DNA of 64,000 nucleotides from Halococcus sediminicola (GCF_000755245.1 NZ_BBMP01000009.1:1-64000); one strand, 5' to 3'. Positions 1-9,416 are shown, numbered from the stretch's first letter. Notes: generated from the letters alone by a model not told the origin. A program made the numbers and translations.

Positions 1-165
1 TCTGTGTCATTACGGTTGCTTCATATGGGTCTTCTTGTGAGTATTTGTGTACTGATCTATGGCACGAGCATGAACATCACGTTTTTTTTTTTTTTAATGA
101 TCCGGCGACCACCGAGATCTACACACTGCATATCGTCGGCAGCGTCAGATGTGTATAAGAGACAG
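1..165. other. Sequencing-adapter artefact at contig end
   Basis: Bases 96-124 match the Illumina P5 sequence with one mismatch (C for A at 102). Bases 125-132 are ACTGCATA, an i5 index. Bases 133-165 are the Nextera read-1 transposase adapter ending in GTGTATAAGAGACAG. The T-run at 82-95 fits the poly-T spacer of the surface-grafted P5 oligo, and 1-81 is AT-rich sequence unlike the rest of the window. Real genomic sequence probably starts at 166. Confidence 0.97.
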
Positions 166-195
166 ATTTAAGGGGGTTACGAAACCCACAGATGC

Positions 196-801
196 ATGGC
201 AACCGTAGCCGCTCCGACCTCTACCATCGAAGAGATACAGTTCGTCATCGATTCCGCCGGTTCACAGTATGCTGGCATGGCCGCAGGACTCATTCTTGGA
301 TTGCCTGTTGTCGCATTCCTCTCCGGAAGTTCGACGCTCCTGTTCTACGTCCACGTCGGCCTCGGTGCGTTCTGGTTCGGCCTCGATTTCTTCTTCCGGT
401 ACGTGATGGCACCGGCTCTCGAAAACGCTGGTCCCGATACGGCTACCTCGGTTATTCCGCATCTCACGCCGAAGATCATGGTCGTCGGCGAATCGCTGAC
501 CCTCGGCACGATTGGCTCGGGTATCACACTCGCGTACCGGCTCGGCTACTGGAGTAGCCCGTCAGTCTATCTCTGGGGAGCACTCGCCGTGGCGATAGTG
601 ATGATTCTCATCGCGTTCGGCCCACTTCACTCGCTCCAAACCGCGATGCTCGTCGAACTGGCTTCGTCTGCTCCCGACGGACAGCGAGTCGGTGAGTTGA
701 ACCGGCGAGCACTTCGCTGGCTCATGGGGATGACCGGTCTCATGCTCGTGGTCATCGCCATGATGACCGGCCTCCGAGGCTTCCTGCCAACCGTCGGATA
801 G
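196..801 (+). CDS. Multi-pass membrane protein, DUF2269-like
   Basis: A 201-residue protein with about four hydrophobic helices (roughly residues 27-45, 46-70, 95-115, 125-145) and a last one near the C-terminus. The segment FYVHVGLGAFWFGLDFFFRY resembles the first helices of DUF2269/CopD-like integral membrane proteins. No catalytic residues are apparent. The start ATG lies 30 bases after the adapter artefact ends, so promoter and operon partners upstream are missing from the assembly. Function is unknown. Confidence 0.7.
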   Translation: MATVAAPTSTIEEIQFVIDSAGSQYAGMAAGLILGLPVVAFLSGSSTLLFYVHVGLGAFWFGLDFFFRYVMAPALENAGPDTATSVIPHLTPKIMVVGESLTLGTIGSGITLAYRLGYWSSPSVYLWGALAVAIVMILIAFGPLHSLQTAMLVELASSAPDGQRVGELNRRALRWLMGMTGLMLVVIAMMTGLRGFLPTVG

Positions 802-890
802 CCCATCGAGAGATAACTTGAGTGCGAAAATTACCGTTGGATGCGAGACGACTGTCCTGTTTCTGTTGGAATTGACCCCTGCAACGGGCA

Positions 891-1130
891 TTACCCGATG
901 TAGGAGCCGTCCATCTCACGGTCGATCTTGGTTCGCACGAATTCCTCGGAAATAACCTCATAGCGAATCGTTCCGTCTGCTTTTTCGCGCACGCACGCGG
1001 TACAGAACGTCAGTCGGCGCTTGGTCCCGTCTTCTAGAACGTACGTTTCACTCTCGCGGACAGCGGCCGCTCTCGAACCACAGTTCGGGCATGGCGCGAG
1101 TCTCTCCTCGACGTCACTCTCATCGCTCAT
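891..1130 (-). CDS. Small zinc-ribbon protein
   Basis: A 79-residue protein starting MSDESDVEERL. It has two CxxC pairs (CPNC and CTAC) separated by a charged hairpin region, the usual layout of a zinc ribbon. The reading frame stays open further upstream, but the ATG at 1130 gives a normal acidic haloarchaeal N-terminus. It lies 34 bases after the PadR-type gene on the same strand and is probably co-transcribed with it. Such proteins are often nucleic-acid or protein adaptors; the partner is not known. Confidence 0.75.
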   Translation of the reverse strand: MSDESDVEERLAPCPNCGSRAAAVRESETYVLEDGTKRRLTFCTACVREKADGTIRYEVISEEFVRTKIDREMDGSYIG

Positions 1131-1164
1131 TGGTGGTTTGTTCTCGACATCCGAGTGGAGGTTG

Positions 1165-1446
1165 TCAGGCTTCGGCAGCCACGTATTGGTCTTCCCACTC
1201 GCGGCGCGCCTCGATCTCGCGGCGGCCACGCTGAGTCACCTGATAATAGTTCGTTCGTTTATCGATCTGGCCTTTCTCAAGCAGGCCTTTGTCGACGAGT
1301 GTGTCGAGGTTCGGGTAGAGCCGCCCGTGGTGAATCTCACCCTCATAGTACTGGTCGAGTTCGCTTTTGAGCGCGAGGCCGTGCGGTTCATCCTTGCCGG
1401 CTGCTACGTACAGCAGATCGCGCTGGAAGCCAGTCAGATCGTACAT
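1165..1446 (-). CDS. PadR-family transcriptional regulator
   Basis: A 93-residue single winged-helix domain. The segments GFQRDLLYVAAG, HHGRLYPNLDTLVDKGLLEKG and NYYQVTQRGRREIEAR match the PadR fold: helix 1, recognition helix and beta wing. It lacks the long C-terminal dimerization helices of large PadR proteins, as is common for haloarchaeal short versions. A TATA-like element (CTAAAATATAT, 1471-1481) lies about 28 bases upstream of the ATG, so the transcript is probably leaderless. It probably controls itself and the downstream zinc-ribbon gene. Confidence 0.88.
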   Translation of the reverse strand: MYDLTGFQRDLLYVAAGKDEPHGLALKSELDQYYEGEIHHGRLYPNLDTLVDKGLLEKGQIDKRTNYYQVTQRGRREIEARREWEDQYVAAEA

Positions 1447-1514
1447 ATCTCAGAAATGGTTATTCAAAGACTAAAATATATCGATACCGAACAAGGTCTG
1501 CTACTCGGCCCGAT

Positions 1515-1682
1515 TCAGAGATCGCGGGGCTGAACGGTCTTGCGGTCGTTGTCGTTTGCTCGTCGTGCAGCCTTTTCAAGCAAGTCCGCGACTTCGCTAT
1601 CGAGTGCATCGTAGAAGTCCGCCGAGACGTTCTGGTCTGCGAGCTGGTCTTTGATTGCCGATTTGACGATCAGATCCGTCAT
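1515..1682 (-). CDS. Small histone-fold protein (DUF1931-like)
   Basis: A 55-residue protein beginning MTDLIVKSAIKDQL and ending NDRKTVQPRDL. The ending resembles the C-terminal helix of a histone fold, where KTVQPRD is typical. The family is small haloarchaeal DUF1931 proteins thought to bind DNA. The ATG at 1682 is chosen over upstream starts because a TATA element (on the minus strand GGGTATAAGTA, about 1708-1719) lies about 28 bases ahead, which fits leaderless initiation. No operon partner. Confidence 0.75.
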   Translation of the reverse strand: MTDLIVKSAIKDQLADQNVSADFYDALDSEVADLLEKAARRANDNDRKTVQPRDL

Positions 1683-1877
1683 ACAATCGTATTCCCGTCG
1701 ATTCGTACTTATACCCTTTCGAAGCACGGCGAAAGTGAACGAGAGCTTCATCAATAACGGCTCGCGGCTTGTCGTCGAGGCGGTCGAGTCGATCGTCTCA
1801 CCGTGACAGGCACGAATGAAGCAATCGAGTGCTTCGGTCACCTCATTGAGGTTGCGACAGAGCTACGCCACCACCCT

Positions 1878-2658
1878 CACACCCCTATCGATTTGTTCTG
1901 TATCACAAGCCCCACCCAACGCACTCAAACTACTAACAGAGTGATATGATAACTCTATGCTGCCAACGATAGCAGACGCGGACGAGAATCTATGAACTCC
2001 TCTACTGATGCCTATGGAAACTCAGGAGGGAAAGAGACCTCTACTACCGAGAAACAGGTGAGAGTATAGCTATCCGTTTCATAATGAGGCCAATCAAAAG
2101 AGCTGAAAGCTGTGGCTTCAAAACAAATCGATAGGGGTGTGTCTTTCTAGATTGCTTACAGAATGTGGAAAGGAAAGGAAGGGAGAAATAATTGGTATGA
2201 TATGAATTGTAGGACACTCATTTCTCTCCTTTAGCGAGTGCTAAAGGTGTGAGTAGGAAGAGATATCCGAGAGGGAAGCGAACGCTGCGTGGAACATTCT
2301 TTCTCGTGGTCTCGATCGCATAGGTGAATCATTCTGAACCCACACCTATGGAGACTGTACTTCCTGTGAATACAACTGTATCTACAAAACGTGTCGTAGA
2401 GGCAGGAAGCCACACGCTCTTAAGAAGCAAATAACGTCAGCCATGAGTGAGTAAGACACGATGGTTCACTCACAGTTAGGAGAGAACACCCTCCCCTTCG
2501 TTTGGACTGGAACAAATCGATAGAGGTGTGGGGGTGTTAGAGTTGACAACAGGAAGAACTCTACAAAACAAATCGTTAGGGGTTGCATTGGAAAGTACTG
2601 AATCACAGTGTCTCATAGCTGCTGAGGTCCACAACGACGGAAAACAAATCGACAGGGG
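1878..2658. other. Replication origin, left iteron cluster
   Basis: Five copies of an iteron with consensus ACAAATCGATAGGGGTGTG lie in the gene-free, AT-rich stretch before the Orc1/Cdc6 gene: 1878-1897 (inverted), 2122-2141, 2511-2530, 2567-2585 and 2643-2658 (the last two degenerate). One inverted copy facing direct copies across about 225 AT-rich bases (1900-2120) is the usual layout of haloarchaeal origin recognition boxes around an unwinding element. The copy at 2643-2658 sits just ahead of the TATA-like ATTTTTTAG of the initiator gene, so binding there should also repress its transcription. No gene is supported in 1683-2693. Confidence 0.85.
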
Positions 2659-2693
2659 AAATTTTTTAGTACGTTGGGTGAGGTTGAAGCAGC

Positions 2694-4016
2694 ATGCCCT
2701 CAGAAAGCGACTCGAAAGAAGTTCCCGAGTCCGCTAGTTCTATCAAAGATCTCATTCTTGAACAAGAAGAAGCTGCAAATCTCATCAAGAACCGGTCCCT
2801 TCTCGAACCGAACGAGATCGTCGCTGAGGATCGAATCGTCGGGCGTGACACCCAACTCACCAATATCACCCAGCATCTTCGCGTTGCAATCAGTAACGAA
2901 CGCCCTCCGAATCTATTTTTGTATGGTCCCTCCGGTACTGGCAAATCACTCATCATCAATGCCGTCTGTGAGAACATCCTCGAACTCTGTGAGAGTCGCG
3001 ATATCCGTTTTGGCGTCATCCAAATGAATTGTCAAAACATCGGTACTCTCGGCTCTGCTCTCTATGAACTCGTCCGGAAGGTTGCAGAGGATATTGGAGT
3101 CCCTGTCGAGATCCCTGAACAGGGGATTCCGAACAAGAAAAAATGGCGGGAACTCTATCGTCTCATCAACGAACACTACGATACTGTCGTATTCATTCTT
3201 GACGAACTCGATATGCTCGTCGGTCGCCGGGATATGGACGAACCAGCTTTCTCTCGGCTTCTCTATCAGCTCTCTCGTGCAGGAAGTACCAATGACATCA
3301 CCGCACGGGTATCAGTCACGGCAATTACCAACGATACGAAGATGATGGAAAACGTCGGTAGTCGCGCGCTCAGTTCGTTTACTCCTGAAGACGTCCATTT
3401 CAGCGACTACGACGCCAATCAACTTCGAGAAATTCTCTGGGCACGGCAGGATGCCTTCTACGAAAATGCACTTAGCGAGGACGTGGTTCCTTTAGCAGCA
3501 GCATTCGCTGCCCAAACCAACGGGGATGCACGGAAAGGAATTGATTTGCTGCGAACAGCAGGATCACTCGCCGAGCGCGCCGGTGCAAACCAAGTACAAG
3601 AACAGCACATTCGCAAAGCCCAAGATAAAGTCGAGAAAAATCGCGTGTTGGAGGTCACACGCGGTATTAGCACTCAAAAGAAACTCTGTCTGTTCGCAAC
3701 TGCTGCCATTGCTCGCGAGGCGGGTACTGGGGCAGCGAAAAGTCCTCTGGGTTACCAGGTCTATCAGTACCTTACGGAGACTCTCAATGTCGACCAATAC
3801 CACCAAGAAACGTATGTGAACAAAATGAAAGAGCTTACTACATACTCACTGGTCGAGACCGAGCGAAAAAGTCAGGGACCCCACTCGGGAAGCTACCTAG
3901 AGTTCACCTTTGGAGAGAATCCGGCGACGATCATCGAAACGCTGCGTGAAGATTCTCGATTGGACGACGCCCACGACGAGGAACTCCGCGCAGTAGTGAA
4001 CGCCCAATTGAGATAG
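2694..4016 (+). CDS. cdc6: Orc1/Cdc6 replication initiator
   Basis: A 440-residue AAA+ initiator that recognises the adjacent iterons and recruits the replisome. Walker A is GPSGTGKS (about residue 79), Walker B is FILDELD, sensor 1 is the ITNDT stretch, and the sensor 2 region is NGDARKGIDLL. A C-terminal winged-helix region follows from about residue 320 (GISTQKKLCLFATA onward). Length is normal for the family. The start is supported by a TATA-like T-run about 28 bases upstream. Iterons on both sides suggest it serves this origin, as is usual for haloarchaeal Orc proteins with linked, specific boxes. Confidence 0.95.
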   Translation: MPSESDSKEVPESASSIKDLILEQEEAANLIKNRSLLEPNEIVAEDRIVGRDTQLTNITQHLRVAISNERPPNLFLYGPSGTGKSLIINAVCENILELCESRDIRFGVIQMNCQNIGTLGSALYELVRKVAEDIGVPVEIPEQGIPNKKKWRELYRLINEHYDTVVFILDELDMLVGRRDMDEPAFSRLLYQLSRAGSTNDITARVSVTAITNDTKMMENVGSRALSSFTPEDVHFSDYDANQLREILWARQDAFYENALSEDVVPLAAAFAAQTNGDARKGIDLLRTAGSLAERAGANQVQEQHIRKAQDKVEKNRVLEVTRGISTQKKLCLFATAAIAREAGTGAAKSPLGYQVYQYLTETLNVDQYHQETYVNKMKELTTYSLVETERKSQGPHSGSYLEFTFGENPATIIETLREDSRLDDAHDEELRAVVNAQLR

Positions 4017-4142
4017 TCAGAAAAGGTGGTGATTCCCAGAGACAATCGCTAAGGTTTCCGCTTGACGACCGTATATACCTGCGTAGGAGAGAGTATTATT
4101 CCATCTGTTCTCTCCGACGATGCCGCTCTTCCGATACGACAG

Positions 4143-4210
4143 AACAAGTCGATAGAGGTGTGCCCGTCCCCTCATGGCATTCTTGCTCACAACAAATCGA
4201 TAGAGGTGTG
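4143..4210 (+). repeat. Origin iterons, right pair
   Basis: Two near-perfect copies of the origin iteron, at 4143-4162 (one change, AAGTC) and 4191-4210, both followed by CCCGT. They lie 127 bases after the initiator gene, so the gene is bracketed by iterons. The rest of 4017-4521 holds no convincing gene. The leftward open frame covering this region owes part of its sequence to the repeats themselves. Confidence 0.85.
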
Positions 4211-4521
4211 CCCGTGCTGCTATTCCCCCCCCCTTTTCGAGCGTCGAAGAGGTCCCGTCAAGACGGTCGTATACCTCAACGAGATGGCGATACTCCACTG
4301 TGTCATCATCCTGCTCGAGAACAACCTCGACGAATTGCTTAATCAGTTTGCCAACTACGATGTTCTCCACTGAGAGCGTCCTGCGAAGTACAGAGGAGAC
4401 GTAGCTCTACCTACATGATGGCTATTTGACAAATCAATCACCTCGTTGAAGCGGGCTGTCACTACTCGCGGACCATCAACCGAACCCCGTAATTTTTCGT
4501 ACACTGTAGCCAAGGAAAATC

Positions 4522-6561
4522 ATGGACCTCGCTGAATACTATGATTTGACAATCATCAGCGCTCCGGCTGTTTCACCGGACGGCGAACGGGTGGCTTTCC
4601 TTGCGACTGAATATGGCGAAGACAACGATGATCGCCATACCTCTCTGTTCGTCGTCCCAACGGACGGTAGCGACGAACCGTATCGGTTGACCCGCATATC
4701 AGACGCAGGGAATCCCCAATGGAGTCCAACTGGCCGCTACCTCGCATTCACTGCCAGCCGGGACGAAGACACTGAGATTACTGTCGAATCTAACGAAACT
4801 GATGAACGCGACGAAACCACTGCTGACGATGACGATGGTGACGAACCGGCGTCGCAGGTCTGGATCTTCGATATGAAACGAGGCGGCGACGCCCGACAAG
4901 TGACCGACCGTGACCACGGTGTCAACGGCTTCGACTGGGGACCTGATGGTGACCGAATCGTTGTTGGGGCTCGCGACCCGACCGACGACGAGCAGGACTA
5001 TCTCGATCGACTGGAGGAGACCGGTCCTCTCGAAATAGAGCGGCTCCAGCACAAACAAGACGGCCGTGGTTGGCTCGATACGGTCACTTCCTATCTCTTC
5101 GTCGTCGACGTAGAAAGCCGAAAAACGACCCGTATAGACAGTGCTAACGACCGTGGCTACGGCGGTTCGGATCCAGGGCTTCAACCCGCGTGGGGAGATG
5201 ACTACATCGCGTTCGTAACGACTGACGAAGACAACCCCGACGACACAGCGGTTCGAGACGTATTCATCGTTCGACCCGATGGAACCGGACGCAAACAGCT
5301 TACCGATAGCGAACTCTCGATTAGCGGGCCAAAATGGGGGCCATCGAACGAACGGATCGCATTCACTGGCCGTGATTCCGAGAACTTCTACCTCCCCACA
5401 GAGCTATACATCGCCGATGTCGATGCTGACGACTACTGGTCGATCTCCGAATCACTGGATCGGACTCTTGAATTTACTGACCCTTTTTGGCTCAACGATG
5501 GTACTCTTGTAGCGGGCATCGGCGACGATGGCCGGACTCGCCTCTGTCGGTTTGCTGCCGATGGTGACGACCCCAGTCGAACCTTTGACGTTCAGTCCAA
5601 TTACGAAACGATTAGCTTTGGAGGTCTCAGCGTCGATGGTGGAACGGTTGCAGCCGTCTTCTCCAGTCACGATAGTGGGCGGGACCTCTATACTCTCGAT
5701 GTGAGAGATCTCAACGCGGACAACGACCCTAGAACCAAACTCACGGAGAGCAACAGATCGTTACTGAGGGAGTACGACCAGCCCGGTTGCCAGCGTCTTG
5801 CCTTCGAGAGCGACGGTGTGGAAGTCGAGGCGTTTGCCTACTACCCACCGAATTTTGATCCAGACGAACCTGATCCACGGCCACTTCTCCTGAACATCCA
5901 CGGTGGCCCGATGGCTTACGACGAACCCGACTGGAGTTTCGATGAATTGTTCTGGACGGACGAAGGATACATCATTCTTGAGGTGAATTACCGAGGTTCG
6001 ACCTCGTACGGACGGTCGTTCTGCGAAGAACTTCGTGGAGCATGGAACGGCCAGGAAATTGCAGACTTACAGGCAGGCGTCGATGCGGTTATCGAGCGTG
6101 GCTGGGCGGATCCCGAGCGACTGTTCTGCACTGGTTTCTCACAGGGCGGGATAAACACTGGCTATCTCATCACCATAACCGATCGGTTTGCGGCCGCTGC
6201 TGCAGAGCACGGTATTTACGATCTCTACTCCTCGTTCGGCACCGACGATTCACAGGTTTGGCTTGAAGCTGACTTCGGAGTCCCGTGGGAAAACGGGGAG
6301 TCCTACCGCGCGTCTTCTTCGATCACGGACGTCGGGAACGTCGAGACACCAACACTCATCACAGCAGGTGAACAGGACTGGCGCTGTCCACCGTCGCAAT
6401 CGGAGCAATTCTACGTCAGTATTCGCAAACAGGGCGTCGACTCGAAACTCATCGTCTATCAGGACGAACATCACGACATCGGCGATCCGGACCGTGCGAT
6501 TCATCGACTCACGGAACTACGTAACTGGTTCGAGAAACACGATGCGACGACAGACAGCTAG
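4522..6561 (+). CDS. S9-family serine peptidase (acylaminoacyl peptidase-like)
   Basis: A 679-residue prolyl-oligopeptidase-type enzyme. The N-terminal two thirds form a beta-propeller built from TolB/PD40-type repeats (for example PAVSPDGERVAF, NPQWSPTGRYLAF, KWGPSNERIAF). The C-terminal alpha/beta hydrolase carries Ser540 in GFSQGG, Asp619 in GEQDW and His651 in DEHHD, a complete triad. An oxyanion-type HGGP motif lies at the domain start. There is no signal peptide, so it acts in the cytoplasm, probably trimming peptides or acyl-peptides. The acidic insert near residues 90-110 is a halophilic feature. It stands alone, with no operon partner. Confidence 0.93.
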   Translation: MDLAEYYDLTIISAPAVSPDGERVAFLATEYGEDNDDRHTSLFVVPTDGSDEPYRLTRISDAGNPQWSPTGRYLAFTASRDEDTEITVESNETDERDETTADDDDGDEPASQVWIFDMKRGGDARQVTDRDHGVNGFDWGPDGDRIVVGARDPTDDEQDYLDRLEETGPLEIERLQHKQDGRGWLDTVTSYLFVVDVESRKTTRIDSANDRGYGGSDPGLQPAWGDDYIAFVTTDEDNPDDTAVRDVFIVRPDGTGRKQLTDSELSISGPKWGPSNERIAFTGRDSENFYLPTELYIADVDADDYWSISESLDRTLEFTDPFWLNDGTLVAGIGDDGRTRLCRFAADGDDPSRTFDVQSNYETISFGGLSVDGGTVAAVFSSHDSGRDLYTLDVRDLNADNDPRTKLTESNRSLLREYDQPGCQRLAFESDGVEVEAFAYYPPNFDPDEPDPRPLLLNIHGGPMAYDEPDWSFDELFWTDEGYIILEVNYRGSTSYGRSFCEELRGAWNGQEIADLQAGVDAVIERGWADPERLFCTGFSQGGINTGYLITITDRFAAAAAEHGIYDLYSSFGTDDSQVWLEADFGVPWENGESYRASSSITDVGNVETPTLITAGEQDWRCPPSQSEQFYVSIRKQGVDSKLIVYQDEHHDIGDPDRAIHRLTELRNWFEKHDATTDS

Positions 6562-6770
6562 CTGGACGCTCTCGATCGACGGTTCCAAAGCTTGCTACCA
6601 CGCTGTACCGCTCAACGATTCGGAATGCCTCGGCAGCGTTTCCGAAAAGTATCATTCACTCGCAGATTCTCCTCACATAGTGGGTCGGACACATCCAAGT
6701 GGGCCAGCGCAGTGGGCCGAAGTTTCGTCATTCCGATCGAAGGTATCTATACGATGGTGTGTACGATTCC

Positions 6771-6806
6771 CCGGAGAGCGAAACGTTCTCCGGATATCTC
6801 GTTTTT
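6771..6806 (+). terminator. Hairpin with T-run (possible terminator)
   Basis: Stem CCGGAGA (6771-6777) pairs with TCTCCGG (6787-6793) around a 9-base loop, and TTTTT follows at 6802-6806. It lies 210 bases after the peptidase stop, in a gene-free stretch (6562-6976) where nothing else is recognised. It could terminate peptidase transcripts, but hairpin terminators are not the rule in archaea and it may be a transposon-derived palindrome. Confidence 0.35.
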
Positions 6807-6976
6807 AGCATACCCCAACAGGTGGCGCTTGGCGAGTTGACCGTTGAATGGACGAGCGCGGAGGAAGCGACGGGCGGGACCAGTGAGACCGCTCGCTGGT
6901 CGAAAGGCGGACTTCGCTCTAGCTCTCGGTGAATTCATCAAGGTGCGTCGGCTTGGATGCCGCTACCTCGTCTGGA

Positions 6977-7220
6977 TTGACATCCTCCCCGCCCTAAAGG
7001 GCGAGGATTCCCCGAAGGGGATATTGGGGTTGCGCGTTTCCTCGGCACTCAAGTTCCCGTTCGGGAGGTGCGTCAGCGGTTGCCGCCCAATTGTGACCGA
7101 GGGCGTGCGTTCCAGCGCGTATAGCCGTGTCAAAGCGGCCTTCCCACCCACACACGGTGGGCGTCAAAGACGGCAGGGTATTCAGCCTGCTGGGGCGCAC
7201 GGTTCGACTCGCCCGAAGCG
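6977..7220 (-). ncRNA. Putative omega RNA / right end of TnpB element 1
   Basis: In characterised TnpB elements the guide (omega) RNA covers the 3' end of tnpB and the right end, with the guide taken from the flanking DNA. Here the 240 bases after the tnpB stop contain GC-rich palindromes and end in the right-end hairpin, so this is the expected place. The guide would begin just left of position 6977. This is inferred from position and structure only. Confidence 0.35.
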
Positions 7221-8282
7221 TTAGCCCGTGCATGGTTCTCCCTCTCTGACGGCGATGTTCGCCGCCGCGTTCAAATCCGCGTGCCGTTCGTACCCGCACG
7301 ACGAACACGCGAAGTGGTCGCCGTTGCGGTCGCCGCGTTCACCACACCGAGAACAGGTCTGGCTCGTGTATGCGGGGTCCACGCTTTCGACGCGGATGCC
7401 CTCGCGTTCGGCCTTGTAGGTGATGAAACGACGAAGCTGGTCGAAGTACCACGAGTGGACGCCCGACCATCCGGTACGGTCGCGGATGCCTTCGAGGCCT
7501 TCGAGGCCTTCGAGGCGAATCAGTGAGTTGTCGAACTGTGTGGCGAACTCCACGAGTCGCTTCGAGAGGGTGTGATTCAGGTCACGGATACGGCGGTGTT
7601 CTTTGTTACCCACGCGGTTTCGAGCACGAAGTGCTCCCGCTTCCGCAAGCGAATCGCGTAGGGAACGAAACGTTCTCCGGACGTACCGTGCTTCTTTGCC
7701 TGAAACCAGCATCGACTCGTCGGATTCGGGTTCGTGAACGGCAAGAATATGACGCTCACCGATGTCCACGCCGATAGGCGTCTCACCACCCGCTTCGGCG
7801 TCGTACTCGATCGTGAACGAACAAAACCAGTCGTCGCCACGACGGTACACTTGTAGCCGTGACCGCCCGGCTTCGCCGTTCACGAGGCGTTCGACGGGTT
7901 CGCGGATGTGGTCGTGTACCTCGATAGGCGTGTACCACCACTGGTTGATGCAGGGAAATCCAACTACGACCGAACCGTTCTCGGTACGGTCAATCTCCCA
8001 ATTCTGGTTGTTCGTAGCGAACGGTTGTGCTGCCGTGTAGGTGAGCGCACCGTCGCGGCTGTGGTCGGCCTTCGCCTCACGAATGGCCTGATTCTGGATG
8101 GCCGAGTAGAGTGGCGAGTCGATGCTTCCGGTCGTGATGGATTTGCCGAACTCGTTGGATTCCCAGCCGTCGATGAGGAACTGCTTCACATCACGATACT
8201 CGTGCATGGCCTGTTGCCACTCGCGGCGGCGCTTCCGCGTCGGGTGCGAAAACTTCGTCGTCACGGTGGCGGTCACGGTCAT
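7221..8282 (-). CDS. tnpB: TnpB RNA-guided nuclease (IS1341-type)
   Basis: A 353-residue protein with a complete RuvC site: Asp173 in GVDIGE, a Glu in the LEGLEGLEG stretch (258, 261 or 264) and Asp336 in [10 protein letters not shown]. The zinc ribbon uses Cys310, 313, 326 and 329. TnpB proteins use an omega RNA from the element's right end to cut target DNA and so help keep the element in place. A 9-base unit repeated three times encodes LEGLEGLEG at the catalytic Glu, where relatives normally have a single copy. The last residues overlap the putative omega RNA. Confidence 0.92.
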   Translation of the reverse strand: MTVTATVTTKFSHPTRKRRREWQQAMHEYRDVKQFLIDGWESNEFGKSITTGSIDSPLYSAIQNQAIREAKADHSRDGALTYTAAQPFATNNQNWEIDRTENGSVVVGFPCINQWWYTPIEVHDHIREPVERLVNGEAGRSRLQVYRRGDDWFCSFTIEYDAEAGGETPIGVDIGERHILAVHEPESDESMLVSGKEARYVRRTFRSLRDSLAEAGALRARNRVGNKEHRRIRDLNHTLSKRLVEFATQFDNSLIRLEGLEGLEGIRDRTGWSGVHSWYFDQLRRFITYKAEREGIRVESVDPAYTSQTCSRCGERGDRNGDHFACSSCGYERHADLNAAANIAVREGEPCTG

Positions 8283-8708
8283 GGATTAGTGTATTGAAAC
8301 GGCCATTACATATTCGCCATCCTCCTGCTCGCGGCAGGACCCCGCAAAGCGGGATTCAAAGGTTGTGTGTTTCCTCGACCTCGGTCGCCCGTTAGGGTGG
8401 GTCTTCGATGGTTGCCCCGAAGTTGTTACCAGACGGGTGCTTTGCACCACATACAGCCGTGGCGAAACGGCCTGCTCCCCTGCACTCGGCAGGCACCGTG
8501 GATGGTGGTCGTGATTCATTCGACGGTCCTCCTGCTTGCCTCGCCATTACGCGGTAGGGCAGGTTACATATGTAATTAGAGACGATACTACTCAATCGTT
8601 ACGACCAATATCCGGTCGCACGACACACGAAATCGGCGGTTGAACAGCTACAGAATCAGCTTACGGCGCGTATCCCCGCCGTGAACGGCGAGGCTTTGCG
8701 CCTGTCTT

Positions 8709-9416
8709 TCACGTAAGCGAGATGAACTCCAGATTCTCGCTTGCTAATAATCGCTCGGCGCGATCAGTCACCGACGGAGCGACTAAGATTCCTCGGACGG
8801 ACCTTCCTGGACGGTTTCGTTCAAGTGCTTCGACGTAGCGATTCAACTGCCCGACTGCGTCGGGACCGACACGGCGGCGTTTGAGTTCAACGGCTACAGG
8901 AGTGCCGTCGGCGTCCTCGCCGTAGATATCGATTGCTCCGGCAGCGGTCTCGCGCTCAGTCGCCATCGCTTTGAATCCCTCTTCGAGCACGTCCGGATCT
9001 TCGAGAATCCGCTGGCGGAGATCCTCTTCACTTCCCTCGAGTACGAGGTCCGGTACGTCGTCCAATTCGAGGAGCGAAACCTGTGCGACCGTTTCGAAGA
9101 CGATCTCGAGCTCTTCGTGAGGTGAAGTGCGGACACTCTCGACAATGAGGCGGTCGCCGTCGATGCGCGCACTGTGAGTTGAACCGGGTGGTTGCCAGTT
9201 GACAGGTTTGCGCTGACTGTCGCGATGAACCAACAGCGTGCCGTCGGGTTTGAGAATCACCAATCGCTCGCCCGGAGGGAGATGGCTCGACGCGCGTCCG
9301 TCGTAGTCGACTTCACACTCGCCGACGAGCGTGAGCATCCCACCACGTTCAATGCCCGACTCAAGCAGGTCGAGTGCGTCTTCGAGCGGTGGATTAGTAA
9401 GCGACGAGATCGGCAT
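8709..9416 (-). CDS. nucS: NucS/EndoMS endonuclease
   Basis: A 235-residue mismatch or branched-DNA endonuclease of the NucS/EndoMS family. The N-terminal beta-sandwich DNA-binding half contains VNWQPPGSTH. The C-terminal PD-(D/E)XK nuclease carries AIDIYGEDADGTPVAVELKR, with Asp, Glu and Lys in place. The start at MPISSLTNPP (9416) gives the usual family N-terminus; an in-frame ATG at 9473 would add 19 residues but lies inside a transposon end. The gene is held between two transposon ends: the left end of element 1 three bases after its stop, and a right-end hairpin at 9474. Its native promoter seems to be gone. Confidence 0.93.
   Translation of the reverse strand: MPISSLTNPPLEDALDLLESGIERGGMLTLVGECEVDYDGRASSHLPPGERLVILKPDGTLLVHRDSQRKPVNWQPPGSTHSARIDGDRLIVESVRTSPHEELEIVFETVAQVSLLELDDVPDLVLEGSEEDLRQRILEDPDVLEEGFKAMATERETAAGAIDIYGEDADGTPVAVELKRRRVGPDAVGQLNRYVEALERNRPGRSVRGILVAPSVTDRAERLLASENLEFISLT

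Larger units (their letters stand above)
6977..8706 (-). mobile_element. IS200/IS605-type TnpB-only element 1
   Basis: An element reading leftward. The right end is marked by a hairpin at 6984-7006 (CCTCCCC, stem GCCC/GGGC, loop TAAA) next to TTGAC at 6977-6981. The left-end type hairpin CCCCGCCGTGAACGGCGAGG lies at 8674-8693, followed by TTTGCGCC. It carries only tnpB and no tnpA Y1 transposase, so it needs help in trans to move. The stretch 8283-8660 between tnpB and the left end holds no gene I recognise. The left end stops about 3 bases short of the nucS stop codon. Boundaries are estimated to within a few bases. Confidence 0.7.

Noticed and set aside
1-81. AT-rich first 81 bases as a promoter or foreign insert
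   Set aside because: They precede the poly-T and P5 adapter, so they are most likely noise read beyond the adapter.
2231-2413. 60-codon leftward frame in the origin
   Set aside because: It is Cys- and Ser-rich, unlike haloarchaeal proteins, and lies within the AT-rich iteron region.
4017-4370. Leftward 117-codon frame downstream of the initiator gene
   Set aside because: It spans the two right iterons, which create its RAHLYRFV/RAHLYRLV repeats. There is no promoter, and its composition is not clearly haloarchaeal.
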